A DNA stretch of 64,000 bases from Echinarachnius parma (Eukaryota > Echinodermata > Echinoidea > Clypeasteroida > Echinarachniidae). Numbering within the stretch: position 1 is the stretch's first letter; the number at the start of each line of letters is the position of its first letter. The position numbers and the translations under genes are program-made. The notes beneath the pieces were generated by a model that was not told the origin of the DNA, made no database searches, and was given only the letters and a program-made list of their open reading frames with translations. Below are positions 12,120 to 44,566 of this stretch, piece by piece. The DNA is taken from the NCBI GenBank assembly GCA_037951105.1, contig JBAMJV010008241.1, positions 1-64,000 on the forward strand, given 5' to 3'.

Positions 12120-12160
12120 CCATCATCATCATGCATCATCATCATCATCATCATCATTAT
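12068..12160. repeat. (CAT)n microsatellite
   Basis: Run of CATCAT with a single CACCAT and one GCATCA interruption, followed by TTATTATTCTTATTC. Confidence 0.95.
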
Positions 12161-12828
12161 TAATTCTTATTATTATTCTTATTCTTAATTATTCTTTTTC
12201 TTCGTTGTGCATAAATTATGGAAATTAGGCATAATTTGCATCTATACAGAGTGTCTCTTTGGATGAATTTTTGTGACTAACAAAAGAAAAGGTAGTGTGC
12301 TTATTCCTTCGCGCCACGCATAGCGCGAGCGTTTCTCGCGATCGCACGATTGCAAAAAATGTCAAAGGTCGATTATCGTGGATATCGGTACAGAATTTGC
12401 ATAGTGATGTAACTGTGTTCTGCTACGGTCGACTATCTACGGATAAAATGCGATAAACTGCAGAGATTTTAGCCATTCCCGTCTAGTAAGGTGAGAATTC
12501 ATGTAACCTATTACGTATATTCTTTCATATGTATTATTTTGTAAAGTTTTAAATTAAGAAACAGTTCTAAATTTATGTAAATTAGTAACGAAAGAGACGT
12601 TGCTTCTTGAAAGGTGTAGCGGTGCTCTGAGTTGGCTCTATCGGGGAAGTCTCCCGTGTGTTGGTAAGCAGTTTACACCCCAAGTGAGCTCAATGGAGCT
12701 GTGTGAGCTTCAGTGAGTGCATGTGAATGTGAATGCGATACTTGTGTTTGCTTGCCAGTTTGCTTACTGTAAAATGGGAATGCCAAGCCAGATTTATTTA
12801 TTGTCCATGTTGTCTAACATAATTAATG

Positions 12829-13301
12829 AGGAGAACTGGAGAATGAGAGGAATAATTCAATCAAAATTGGACAAGAAACAGGAATGTAATTTGTAAAAGG
12901 ATGACAATTTGAACTCGCCAAGCAAATTAGATTTGCTGACATGGCTGAGAATCAGAATGCAATGAACATGTGACTCGAAACTTATATGAAACGATTTATC
13001 TGCTTATTGCTCATAATTGTTGGGCTTGATTCTCGCTTTTGTAGATCTACGCTCAGTAGACAGTTCATTTCAATAAAAACTTACACCAATTAGTCATTAG
13101 ACCACACAATATCGCGATTCCTTCGCTCGATTGAAAATTATCGCTCAACGGCAAAGCGGGTTTCGGCACAGCGATTTTAAGTACGAAGGTTCAATTTATC
13201 GCAGTGCAGGTGAACTCGGCCACAGCGCACGGCGCGTGTACAAAGTCAATGGCGCACTGTGCTGTGCGTGACTGGCCAGGTTCTCTTACTATCCACTACG
13301 G
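12829..13301 (-). mobile_element. inverted, diverged copy of the 2511-3047 MITE
   Basis: Shares GATTCTCGC, CGCTCAACGGCAAAGCGGGTTT, GTGTACAAAGTCAATGG and the CTACGGTA end with the element at 2511-3047, in the opposite orientation. The left boundary is approximate. Confidence 0.75.
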
Positions 13302-13689
13302 TACATGACAATTAAAATTCACTAATTGACTAATTTCTCATTTAAGTTGAAGCTAAAAACGTTTTCTTTTGCTTGTTTTCACAGATTCATGATTAGCTAG
13401 TATAAGTTAAAGTATAAGCAATAACAATTACCATTACAATTTTTTTGCAATTGAGTAAATTTGATTTAAATTATGTTCATCATGTGCAACAACACAAATC
13501 AAAATGGTAGCAGCTTACAAACCATGTCAATTGCAAATGATTCACACAACTAGGAACAAAATTCAACCTGTCTAGCTGACTTAAGCTAAGTTGTGTTATA
13601 AATTCTATAATTTTTGCTCAGATTTTTCGCTGAATAATTCTTCTTATTCAGCTGTTTCAGCAATTGACCTTCGGCTTCAGCAAACATAT

Positions 13690-14085
13690 TTCTGGGCCTG
13701 GGGTAGAGGGCGATTTTGAAAATTTTGAGGGAAAAAAACACCCTCGTGAAATTATTCACGAGGGCTATTTTGGGGCTCACGGGGGCTCTTTTTTTTAAAC
13801 ATCGTTTTCACTGCTCAAGGGTCTAATAAATGATTATCATGATGTGATCTATCTGATTATGCCATGTTTGGTACGTTTCTGGCGCTTTCCGATCATGCAA
13901 AAAGATGTGAAAAAAAAAATAAAAATTCCGCCCCCGTGCCGTGGCTCACGGGGGCGATTTTAAAGGTATCGGGGGCGAATCGCCCTTTGCCCCCGTGTAT
14001 TTTTTGGGTTGCTCCGTTGCCTGTATGCATGGTAGGTATGAGGGTATTATCTCCATGCATTGCAGGCAAGCTTGAAAAATAGCCC
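13690..14085. repeat. G-rich hairpin repeat upstream of SQLE
   Basis: Contains CCCTCGTGAAATTATTCACGAGGG, a perfect stem at 13742-13765, and a second GCCCCCGTG/CACGGGGGC mirrored set near 13928-14005. Unclassified. Confidence 0.6.
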
Positions 14086-14112
14086 CCGAAAATTAAATAT
14101 ATTTCTTCCCTG

Positions 14113-14183
14113 GTGTCATCATCATCACCATGGAGTTGAGTGAGCTACTATTGAGCCTCGTACCAGAAGGTATGAGGCTATGA
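14113..14183 (+). pseudogene. decayed upstream copy of SQLE exon 1 (copy a)
   Basis: TCATCACCATGGAGTTGAGT and the codons after it repeat the real exon-1 start at 14402 with few changes. The ATG at 14130 opens 17 codons (MELSELLLSLVPEGMRL) and then a stop. If the SQLE 5'UTR reaches this far it would be an upstream ORF. Confidence 0.85.
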
Positions 14184-14221
14184 GCATTTAAAAAAATATA
14201 TAATGGCTGTAATTTGTCTCG

Positions 14222-14303
14222 CCCTTATTTCCACAGCACTGTCAAAATTATCATGGTGTTGAGTGAGTTTGTGCATGAATTAAGGTGGAAAAATAGGAAG
14301 TGA
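14222..14303 (+). pseudogene. decayed upstream copy of SQLE exon 1 (copy b)
   Basis: CCCTTATTTCCACAGCACTG then ATGGTGTTGAGTGAG at 14253 parallels CCCTTATTTCAGCAGTGTCA and ATGGAGTTGAGTGAG of the true exon. It encodes 16 codons (MVLSEFVHELRWKNRK), then a stop. Spacing to copy a is about 123 bp and to the real exon about 149 bp. Confidence 0.8.
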
Positions 14304-14401
14304 TAATTTGTTCTTCTTTCAATACCACGCTTAATTAAATTGCAAAAACTTTCATTTCCCCCACCCCCCACCCTTATTTCAGCAGTGTCATCACCATCAT
14401 C

Positions 14402-24789
<10,388 letters not shown>

Positions 24790-24823
24790 GGTCCGGACTT
24801 TGAATTTACAAGAATCACTGAGA

Positions 24824-24881
24824 AATAAATATGGACTACTATTGAATTGTGGTATATATATCAACGATTGTAGAGAATAAA
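24824..24881 (+). promoter_or_regulatory. SQLE polyadenylation signals
   Basis: Two AATAAA hexamers, at 24824-24829 and 24876-24881, lie 35 and 87 bases after the stop codon. Confidence 0.75.
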
Positions 24882-24910
24882 GACGGGCAATTATCTTGCA
24901 TTGTGAAATT

Positions 24911-24976
24911 GCATAGGATGCTTTTCCATCTCATGCAGTCAAAACTCTACATTATCATGAAAAGTCGAGGCTCCAG
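24911..24976 (+). pseudogene. decayed copy of SQLE exon 9 end
   Basis: GGATGCTTTTCCATCTCATG through ATGAAAAGTCGAGGCTCCAG parallels the last codons and stop region of exon 9 (24740-24795). A further trace, TAGGATGCTTTTTCCACTC, is at 25447-25465. Confidence 0.85.
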
Positions 24977-25009
24977 ATGCTGTGAACCAACTTGATATGG
25001 ACTATATGC

Positions 25010-25352
25010 AGGGCTCCACACTTACCTTTTTTGTCAGTGGTCCTGTCGGGCCAGTGAAATAATTACTTTCACTTTTCTGGTGGCCCGTAAGAAAAATTTA
25101 CTAGCCCAAAAATGTTATTTCATGAGTAAACTTTTTACTATTCAAACTATCACTCTTTCCTGATCAAACCTGTGATGATAGAAGAAGCATGACACAGAAG
25201 AAAACTAGGTTTTTCTAATTTGTCAATGTATAGGTTTGAAAATCTGCTTGCCCGATCTGGTCACCAAATTATACATTTTATACAAGTTTGCTGGCCCGAA
25301 GTGCAATTTCTCTGGCCCTGGGCCAGCGGGCCAGTACGAGTGTCTAGCCCTG
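25010..25352. mobile_element. hAT-like MITE with intact 7-bp target duplication
   Basis: CAGGGCTCCACACTTACC to GTGTCTAGCCCTG, flanked on both sides by CTATATG (25003-25009 and 25353-25359). An 8-bp reading is possible but not exact. Very similar in length and content to 16915-17260. Confidence 0.9.
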
Positions 25353-25927
25353 CTATATGATGTACACGTGTTGTGAATCAGAATGATGCATCAAGATCTG
25401 TAGGGGAAAAAAGAAAAGCAAATCATCCTGCCTTATCAAATGCTAAATAGGATGCTTTTTCCACTCTTTGTTAGGATTGGAGACCAAGATTAAGAAACAA
25501 TAATTAATCTGACAAGTGAAAAGCCTAAATTCAGGCCCTGTTCAACTAGGAGTTCAGGCTCACGCTTCTAGTTTCCCACACAACTCCGGCATTATGACTT
25601 GATTTCAGGCCTCCAAGCTATTGTATTGATTATAGTGATTTGTGATGCGTCAGCAGTAGTAGAGAATAGAGAATGGCATATCATCTTGTTCTCTATAGAT
25701 CAAAAATTACATTTTCTTCAAAGCTATTAACATCCTCTGCTTTTTTTTGGCCTGAACTCTTTTTAAACAGTCACATGATTAAATCTACAGGCTTTCCTTG
25801 CCTAATGATCTGGAGATGAGCTATTCAATTAACCTGTTCCTAACGAATACAATTAATTGCTTGCAATCTGCCTTCCATACATAGCTTTGGTAAAAAAGTT
25901 CTCTCAGGTTGCCAGAAAGAAGCTTTG

Positions 25928-26324
25928 TTAAAGGATCTAGTTGGATTATTGGCATGTGCAAAAATGGATGAATGTTTGATAAAATGTGTAGTTTTGTGAT
26001 TCAGTATGTCCTCTGAGTATTACTGTATGTGAAAATTTCACGTAAAATGGATGTTATATGGTCGAGTAATGAGCAAAAATGCAAAGTGATATTCCCTAAC
26101 TCATTGCACTGACTTTGTACACGGTTATGACTATCCAGTGGATAGTTACAAATCTGAACACTTCAATCGTAAATATCTTTTTTAACCAAAGGGAAATTTG
26201 AAAAAGCAAAACCTGTTCCATATACTTCTATTGGCAAAACGGAAACAACACGGACTGAGAGAACCACAAGATTTCTAATTCAATTTTGTGCCTAAATTTG
26301 GACAATGTTACTAGATCCTTTTAA
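25928..26324 (-). mobile_element. 395-bp TIR repeat family, inverted full copy
   Basis: TTAAAGGATCTAGTTGG to GTTACTAGATCCTTTTAA. The interior matches 30044-30439 in reverse (CACTTCAATCGTAAATATCT, ACTCATTGCACTGACTTTGT). Confidence 0.82.
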
Positions 26325-27064
26325 TAAAGCAAACAAGGTAGCAAACTTTCCTCTATGGAGATATGATGAATGTATTATGTTCATTCAATATAATGTGAGA
26401 ATTGTAGTGGGTCCTTATTGCAGGGATGCCAACCGTTCCGTTTTTGCCGTATTTGTTACATTTTTTCACGCAAAATACGGCAGTACGTTTTCCCCTAATA
26501 AAATACGTTTTCTTTTTTTTTTTTTTTTTTTTTTTTGTGTACTCCCTATAGAAACGATCGGAAAACGGCAACAAAATTTACGTTGAACCCTGATTAACTA
26601 TTACTCCAGATACATATATTAAATATAACACAAATAAACCGAACAAACTTATACAAACGCTGGTGTGATCAACTGAACCAACTTTTATATTAACGCGCAC
26701 GTAAAGGGTATTTTTGCTGCGCGAATTGGTTTCGCGAAAAAATATGTTTTTTTGCCTCTAAAGGTTGGCAGCTCTGAAAATACTTTTTTGTTGTTCAAAA
26801 TACTGTTTTTTACCTCTCAGAATACTTTTTTTGGTTTGTGAAGGTTGGCATCTCTGTCATTGGCATTCTTTGTTTTCCTTGAAGTTTTGAATACAATTAT
26901 TCAACTCTTATAGTCCGATTTTTGGGTCTGTAAGAAGAAAATACTTTGCCAAGTGATTTGAGCATATTTCAGAAATTCAGTATTATATTACTATTATTGT
27001 AAAATGCAAGTGGGTTATGACTGTCACTTCTGTTCTCAGAGACACGAAGCCTCTTGAAGTAATA

Positions 27065-27223
27065 CAGTGGAACCTCTTTGTAACGAGCTCTGTTTTAATT
27101 AGGTCATTTCATAGGTCCAGGTTCTATGTATTTTATTATTTTTAATCCGCAATTTACCAGATATCTAATTTAACGAGGCAAATTTAATGGGCCCATGTGC
27201 TTGTTATAATGAGGTTTTACTGT
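27065..27223. mobile_element. TA-flanked MITE, CAGTGGAACCTCTTT family
   Basis: CAGTGGAACCTCTTTGTAAC to GTTATAATGAGGTTTTACTG, TA on both sides. Sister copy at 51148-51325. Confidence 0.88.
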
Positions 27224-28639
27224 ATTCAATAATGGTGATGAAATTATGTGTTAAATATGTGCATTGGTCTATCCCTCTATTGCAGATATTGGGTATGTAC
27301 TGTCGCTGTGTACTATGTTGCTGATTTTGCAAATTTGCCATGAAGCATTTATTTACAAAAAGGGTATACATCATTTGTAAAATGTAGATATAACATTTTC
27401 TTTTAGTTAGTCATTCCTTTGACATTATTTTATAAGGGCATTATGAATTGAATTGTCTAAAGAAAAGAGAAAAGAGAAGGAAATATTCTTGAAGGATATA
27501 TGTGACCTTACACAACAAAACGACCGTTATGTCGCTGCAGTAGTTTCTCTTTTATTAGCTAAAATAGTCAAATTTTGTTCAAAAGATGAGATTTAGGATT
27601 TTGGTATTTCCTGAATAAGTATATCTTAATCTACCTTCTGGGAAATTTTGAGCGTTGGAAATCATGTTTAAATATTAATTTTTCATTTAATAAATGTGAT
27701 CTTATTAGAGCGCTTGAATAGACACTGATCTTTTAAGCGGCCCTTTTCTCCTTTATTTTGAAAATGCTTCAGCCATATTCCATATCTCTGGCATTTGTTT
27801 TAAAGGGGTTTGCTTAGTCCAAATTTGACACATTATATACCATTTTAAAGGTAATTGCTTCTATTTTAATGTTATATGAAAATCAGCAAAATCATTTTCC
27901 CCGACTTATTGGTCATTTTGTGGTGTAAGGTCACATATTTGCTTTTCAAATGTTATTTGTACACCAGATATTAGTACAGTTAATTTCTGTAAAAAAAAAA
28001 CAACATTTACCGAAGGCTGATGGAAGGGATTTCTGTGAATCTTTGAAGACATGTTGAAAAATAATATACCTCTTGTATTTTCATGTATTTCCTCTACGTA
28101 TATATTTGTAGAGATGTTTTCTTATTCAAAATGGAAAAACAGACAAATTGACTAGTGTCTGATTAGTATGCTTCGACATGTGTACTACATAGTTCATTTT
28201 TAGTTGCACTACATGTTTATTGTTCACATTTATTAAGTGAAACCATGATTATTTTATTGCATAAAATGCATACCTTACAATGAACCGAATGAAATAATAA
28301 TTTTATCTGGTGCAACCAGCTGCTTCGAAGGGATAGCTAAAATTTAAATATGCCTATCCATGTATAGGCATTTGGTATTTTCATGTGCAGTTAATCGTGC
28401 AGTATACAAACTTTAATTTTCATTCTACTTAAAGCATATTAAGGTGTACAAGTATGTTGTGGTATGAATGATGGATCAGAGGAAAATTAATTTGTTCTCA
28501 TGTATGTGTATCTGAAGGTTTCATTTTTTAAATAAATTATTATCTTGCCACTGCATTGGCAGTGAATCAGTGACCATTGCATATGACGTGTACCTCATTT
28601 TTTGTCAACAAATATTCTTTTGTAGGATCTTGGAAATAT

Positions 28640-28806
28640 ACATTGATGATGATGATGATGATGCTGCAATGATGACGATGATGATAGTAAGGATGATGAC
28701 AATGATGATGACGATGGCGATGACGATGATGATAGTTAGGATGATGACGATGATGGATGATGATGATAGTTAGGATGATGACGATGGCGATGATGATGAT
28801 GATGAT
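28640..28806. repeat. (GAT)n microsatellite
   Basis: GATGATGAC tract with repeated GATAGTTAGGATGATGAC segments. Confidence 0.93.
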
Positions 28807-28919
28807 AATTATTTTAATGATATAGTTAATGACAGATTGCAATGGTAAAATATTAAATTAATTTGTCAGATTTCTGGCCCACTGAAATCTCTTCCAACCC
28901 ATAGTTTGTGGAACATAGT

Positions 28920-29240
28920 TCATGTGGATGTAATGTGGCAAGAGTGGTAGGTCCAATAACCAAACTGTCTAAGGCCATCCCATTTATCCTTCAGCAAGTC
29001 AATATACATGTATTCACATAATTATGCTGCTGCCTACCCAGGTGTATACATGGATACTCGGTAGGAAGTTAGGGTGAATTAGTAAAGCATGTATGCACCT
29101 GTAACACGAAGCCCAGTTGAAATGCTCCCAAGGGAGTGGAAAGTGTGCACATTGTGTGTGGATTGATTGTGGTTGCTCATTACCATGGTAATATTACAGT
29201 GCCTTGAGCATGGAGATGAATTGAATTTTGAATTTCTATG
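28920..29240 (+). mobile_element. older SINE copy, related to 23090-23413
   Basis: Shares GTGGCAAGAGTGG, ATCCTTCAGCA, TACATGGATACTCGGT and GAAATGCTCCCAAGGGAGT with the SINE in SQLE intron 7. The B box is lost and the 3' tail differs. Confidence 0.72.
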
Positions 29241-30043
29241 GTGTCTCCTGTAGATTAATCTAGGATTAAAATCCAAATATTAATCTTAAGGAGTGGTTGC
29301 TACAACCGGCACTGTCAAAAAGATAAGTTGCCCAGGGGTGTGAGATAGTATCAATAATAATAAGTCGGTGTGATCTGGATTTAGTCTAGTCTAGTAAAAA
29401 TAAAGCCATATTAAACAAACTTAACTTATCTTTTTCATAAAATAAGTTTTATTTGCAACATGATTAAATATAATAGAATAAGTTTGTGCGCATTGAACAA
29501 TATGACATATTGATATGTAGAAGGCATTTGTTTACTTTATAAATCATTTGTACAGAAACATGATGTCATTAGATAAAACTCTAAAACCCTAGTTCCAAAT
29601 TCAATGGATAAATAATTAATCATGGATAAAAAATTAATACTGTTGTTTCAGTACCCAACAATGATGAGAAATTTAAGTAATCCATTAAATTCATCCAAAA
29701 CCACTTGGAGCTTTCACACTTCTCTTGTACCTTGTTGTTTGGCTTCTGGTAACAGATGAATAAAATGGGTTTTGATTTGTTTAATTTCTCCCGTATTTGA
29801 AAGCGTCTATAGACTCTTTCGACCGTAGTCAAGAGTACCCTTATTCGGATACTCAATGGTCCGTAGTATCCAAATTTAGATACGTTAGGCGAAAGATTGG
29901 GATAAAATCAGACATTGATTTTCTCTAGGAAAACATTATTCTTTTTGTATGGACATCTTGCATATCATTCTCAAGAATCTTACAATGAAATTGCTAAGTC
30001 TCAACTATTACTTTTGGGAACAATATAAAGTTAATGGACCACT

Positions 30044-30439
30044 TTAAAGGGACTTAGTAACATTGTCCAAATCCTCAAAATAAAATTTTCGTTCTAGCGG
30101 TTCCCTCATAACTTGTTGTATTCATATTAACAATAAAATCATGGGACAGGTTTTGGTTTTTCAAATTTCCCTTTCGTTACAAAGATATGTACGATTGAAG
30201 TATTCAGATAAGAAAAACTCCGGGCGAGTTTTTCATCCCTGTACAAAGTGAATGCAGTGAGTTAGTGAATATCACCCAATATCACTTTGCATTTTCGCTC
30301 ATTACTTGGCCATGCAATGTCCATTTGACTTGAAATTTTCACACAATACCCTGTGGACATATGAGATAACAACACTATACATTGCATCAACCCTTCATCA
30401 CTTTTTGCACATGTCAACAAAGTTACTAGATCCCTTTAA
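30044..30439 (+). mobile_element. 395-bp TIR repeat family, full copy
   Basis: TTAAAGGGACTTAGTAACAT to GTTACTAGATCCCTTTAA gives a roughly 20-bp imperfect inverted repeat. Copies at 58339-58730, 25928-26324 and 9000-9227. No ORF. Confidence 0.85.
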
Positions 30440-31343
30440 GGACATCTCACTTGATGCAGACTGTCAAAAGATTTATAAATGAAAATGAACAAATAAATTG
30501 GGCTTCACTGGGAATCAAAATCGATACGAGCCCTATAGATTGCTGGACCGGTGCTTTAAACATTGAGCCACAAGGCCTTTTTGATGCTAAGAAAACCTAA
30601 ATTCTCATGCAAGTCAGAAGCTCACAAACCCAAACTTTACATGATAAGATGTCATCTTTACTAGGGACAGTGTGAAGTATCTACACATATGTATGTTTGA
30701 ATATAGATTTCATGATCACAGATGTGTTTATTAGTTATGTAGAGCCCATGACATTCTTAAACTAGCCAGACAATAATTAGGAAATTTGCTATAAACATCC
30801 AAATCACCATATTACATGCACAACTGTTGTAGTTATATTACCTAAGTGTGCATATAATCACTGTCATTGTCATGGTTCAAATTTGAAGTCATATCTGTTT
30901 GGGTATTTTAGGTATTAGTCAGGGGACTAGAAAATGTTGTTTGCATGATTATAATTGAGATTCTTGCTTCAATTTAGGATAATTAATTGTTTCATTAGAT
31001 ATTCAAACAGTGTATCTCAAATAATATCACATCATATTGATTTTGCAAGCTCCGTTTCAAGTTGACACAAATAAAGTGCTGTTTTTAACTACTTTACATA
31101 GTAATTCATAGGAATCTTTTGATGTGAATGCCGAACGGTCCCAAGCATTCAATCATCATTCAAATGGCCGGCAATTGATCCGCAAACATAAATCGTCAAA
31201 CAAAGAGTGCAGTATTTACCTTCAATAAAATTATTTTCCGGTCCAGACTTATTCAATTTGTAATGTTATTTATTTGCAAAAGGCAAGTCCAATTGTCCAT
31301 AATGTTGCGATAAATCACTGACAAAAAGATTCTTTTTAACCTA

Positions 31344-31390
31344 CCGTATTTGTCGGTGTATTAACCGCTCCGGTGTATTAACCGCACCCC

Positions 31391-31423
<33 letters not shown>

Positions 31424-31513
31424 GCATTTAATATGGTCGTGTATTAACCGCACCCCCCCTTTTTTTTTTTTTTTTTTTGGAAAAAAGTGCGGGTAATACA
31501 CCGACAAATACGG
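31344..31513. mobile_element. TA-flanked MITE, CCGTATTTxxCGGTGTATTA family (copy 2)
   Basis: CCGTATTTGTCGGTGTATTA to TAATACACCGACAAATACGG, exact over 20 bp, with TA on both sides. An A run (31391-31421) and a T run (31461-31478) sit inside. Confidence 0.92.
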
Positions 31514-31602
31514 TAGCTTGTACATTTCTGTCTCTCTACATCCTTCATAAGAAAACGAGGGAATTTCTTTAGGTTCACCAACAATCAGTTGCTGAACGTG
31601 GC

Positions 31603-31735
31603 ATTCAGATTAAACCCATAAACATGTAGGGTCCAATCGGTCCATCTAGTTCATAACCCAGCTTTCTGTAGTAGTTTCTTTTGCCAGTGCCACAGATGAC
31701 AGAAATCTGACAGAATCCCGGTCTTCCTCCTTTGC
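31603..31735 (-). pseudogene. decayed copy of ELP3 last exon (outermost)
   Basis: GTCCATCTAGTTCATAACCC and ACAGATGACAGAAATCTGAC match the last ELP3 exon as seen on the + strand, with gaps. The most diverged of the three downstream copies. The flank ACCAACAATCAGTTGCTGA recurs before the next copy. Confidence 0.85.
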
Positions 31736-31847
31736 GATTCCCCCCGTTTCCTTCTTGAGAACCAAGTAGGATATCTTTCTCTATAGAATAGATATGTTCT
31801 CTAAGATCACCAACGATCAGTTGCTAACCAAAGCATATATTTTAGTC

Positions 31848-31950
31848 AAGATCCTTCGACATGTTCATCCAGTTCATATGCAAGCTTTTGGTACTAATTC
31901 CTGGTGCCATCGCCTGAGATGAAACAAATCATACAGAATCTGTATTCCTC
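31848..31950 (-). pseudogene. decayed copy of ELP3 last exon (middle)
   Basis: GATCCTTCGACATGTTCATC and TAATTCCTGGTGCCATCGCC follow the exon with many substitutions. Preceded by ACCAACGATCAGTTGCTAAC, shared with the outermost unit. Confidence 0.8.
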
Positions 31951-31981
31951 ATTTTCTTACTTCTCTACATCATCAAGTCTT

Positions 31982-32112
31982 ATTCAGACTTAAATCAGAC
32001 CAACTCCTTGGACATGTATGGTCCATCTAGTTCGTATCCTAGCTTTCGGTAGTAGTTCCTGGTCCCAACACCCGAGATGACAGAGATCTTGCAAGATCTG
32101 TGGTCCACCTCT
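31982..32112 (-). pseudogene. near-identical partial copy of ELP3 last exon
   Basis: CTTGGACATGTATGGTCCAT through GAGATGACAGAGATCTTGCA matches the true exon with only a few changes, so it is a recent duplication. It ends at CTCATATAGCC, 30 bp before the true stop codon. Confidence 0.92.
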
Positions 32113-32142
32113 CATATAGCCTGATATACCCTACATCCTAAT

Positions 32143-44237
<12,095 letters not shown>

Positions 44238-44566
44238 ATCTCTCTTGATATACTTCAGCAATAACGGAGAATAAAACTAAATTGAATTCCTGTGTAAGAA
44301 AAGTAGAAAAATGCCACAAATTCTGTACTTGCTGTGCCTGTTTAGCAAACCGTCCCAGAGTTTCGTCTCTTATGGCGTCAAAGCGCTCTGATGACGCGTT
44401 CACTGATTTATAGATGAAAGGGTACATAATCACATACGTCATCCGCCCAATTGACGCCCAGTTATCGGCATGATCGAATGCATGCATATCACGTGTCATG
44501 TGTGTACGTAATGTTAGTATAGTGCTAGTGCATTAGGGATTTCGAGATACACGGAGACTGACAAAT
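44238..44566. promoter_or_regulatory. bidirectional promoter between ELP3 and EEF1E1
   Basis: Only 329 bp separate the two divergent ATGs. Visible motifs: a CACGTG E-box at 44490-44495, a CCAAT at 44447-44451 and CGTCA words nearby. No TATA box is obvious. The 5'UTRs of both genes must lie in this interval or beyond it, so the true promoter may be shorter. Confidence 0.8.

Larger units (their letters stand above)
6400..14100. other. intergenic region, repeats only
   Basis: No exon with family resemblance was seen on either strand between the ODC 3' end and the SQLE exon-1 duplicates. The stretch holds the MITEs, poly-G/C tracts and microsatellites listed separately, plus AT-rich unique sequence at 8430-9000, 9800-10020 and 12150-12800. 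Confidence 0.7.
25360..31600. other. intergenic region, repeats only
   Basis: No exon resembling a known family was seen between the SQLE 3' end and the ELP3 3' end. Listed repeats occupy part of it. The rest (for example 26330-27060, 27230-28600, 29300-30040 and 30440-31340) is AT-rich unique sequence. A TTTTTGT-type run is at 26515-26537. Confidence 0.7.
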
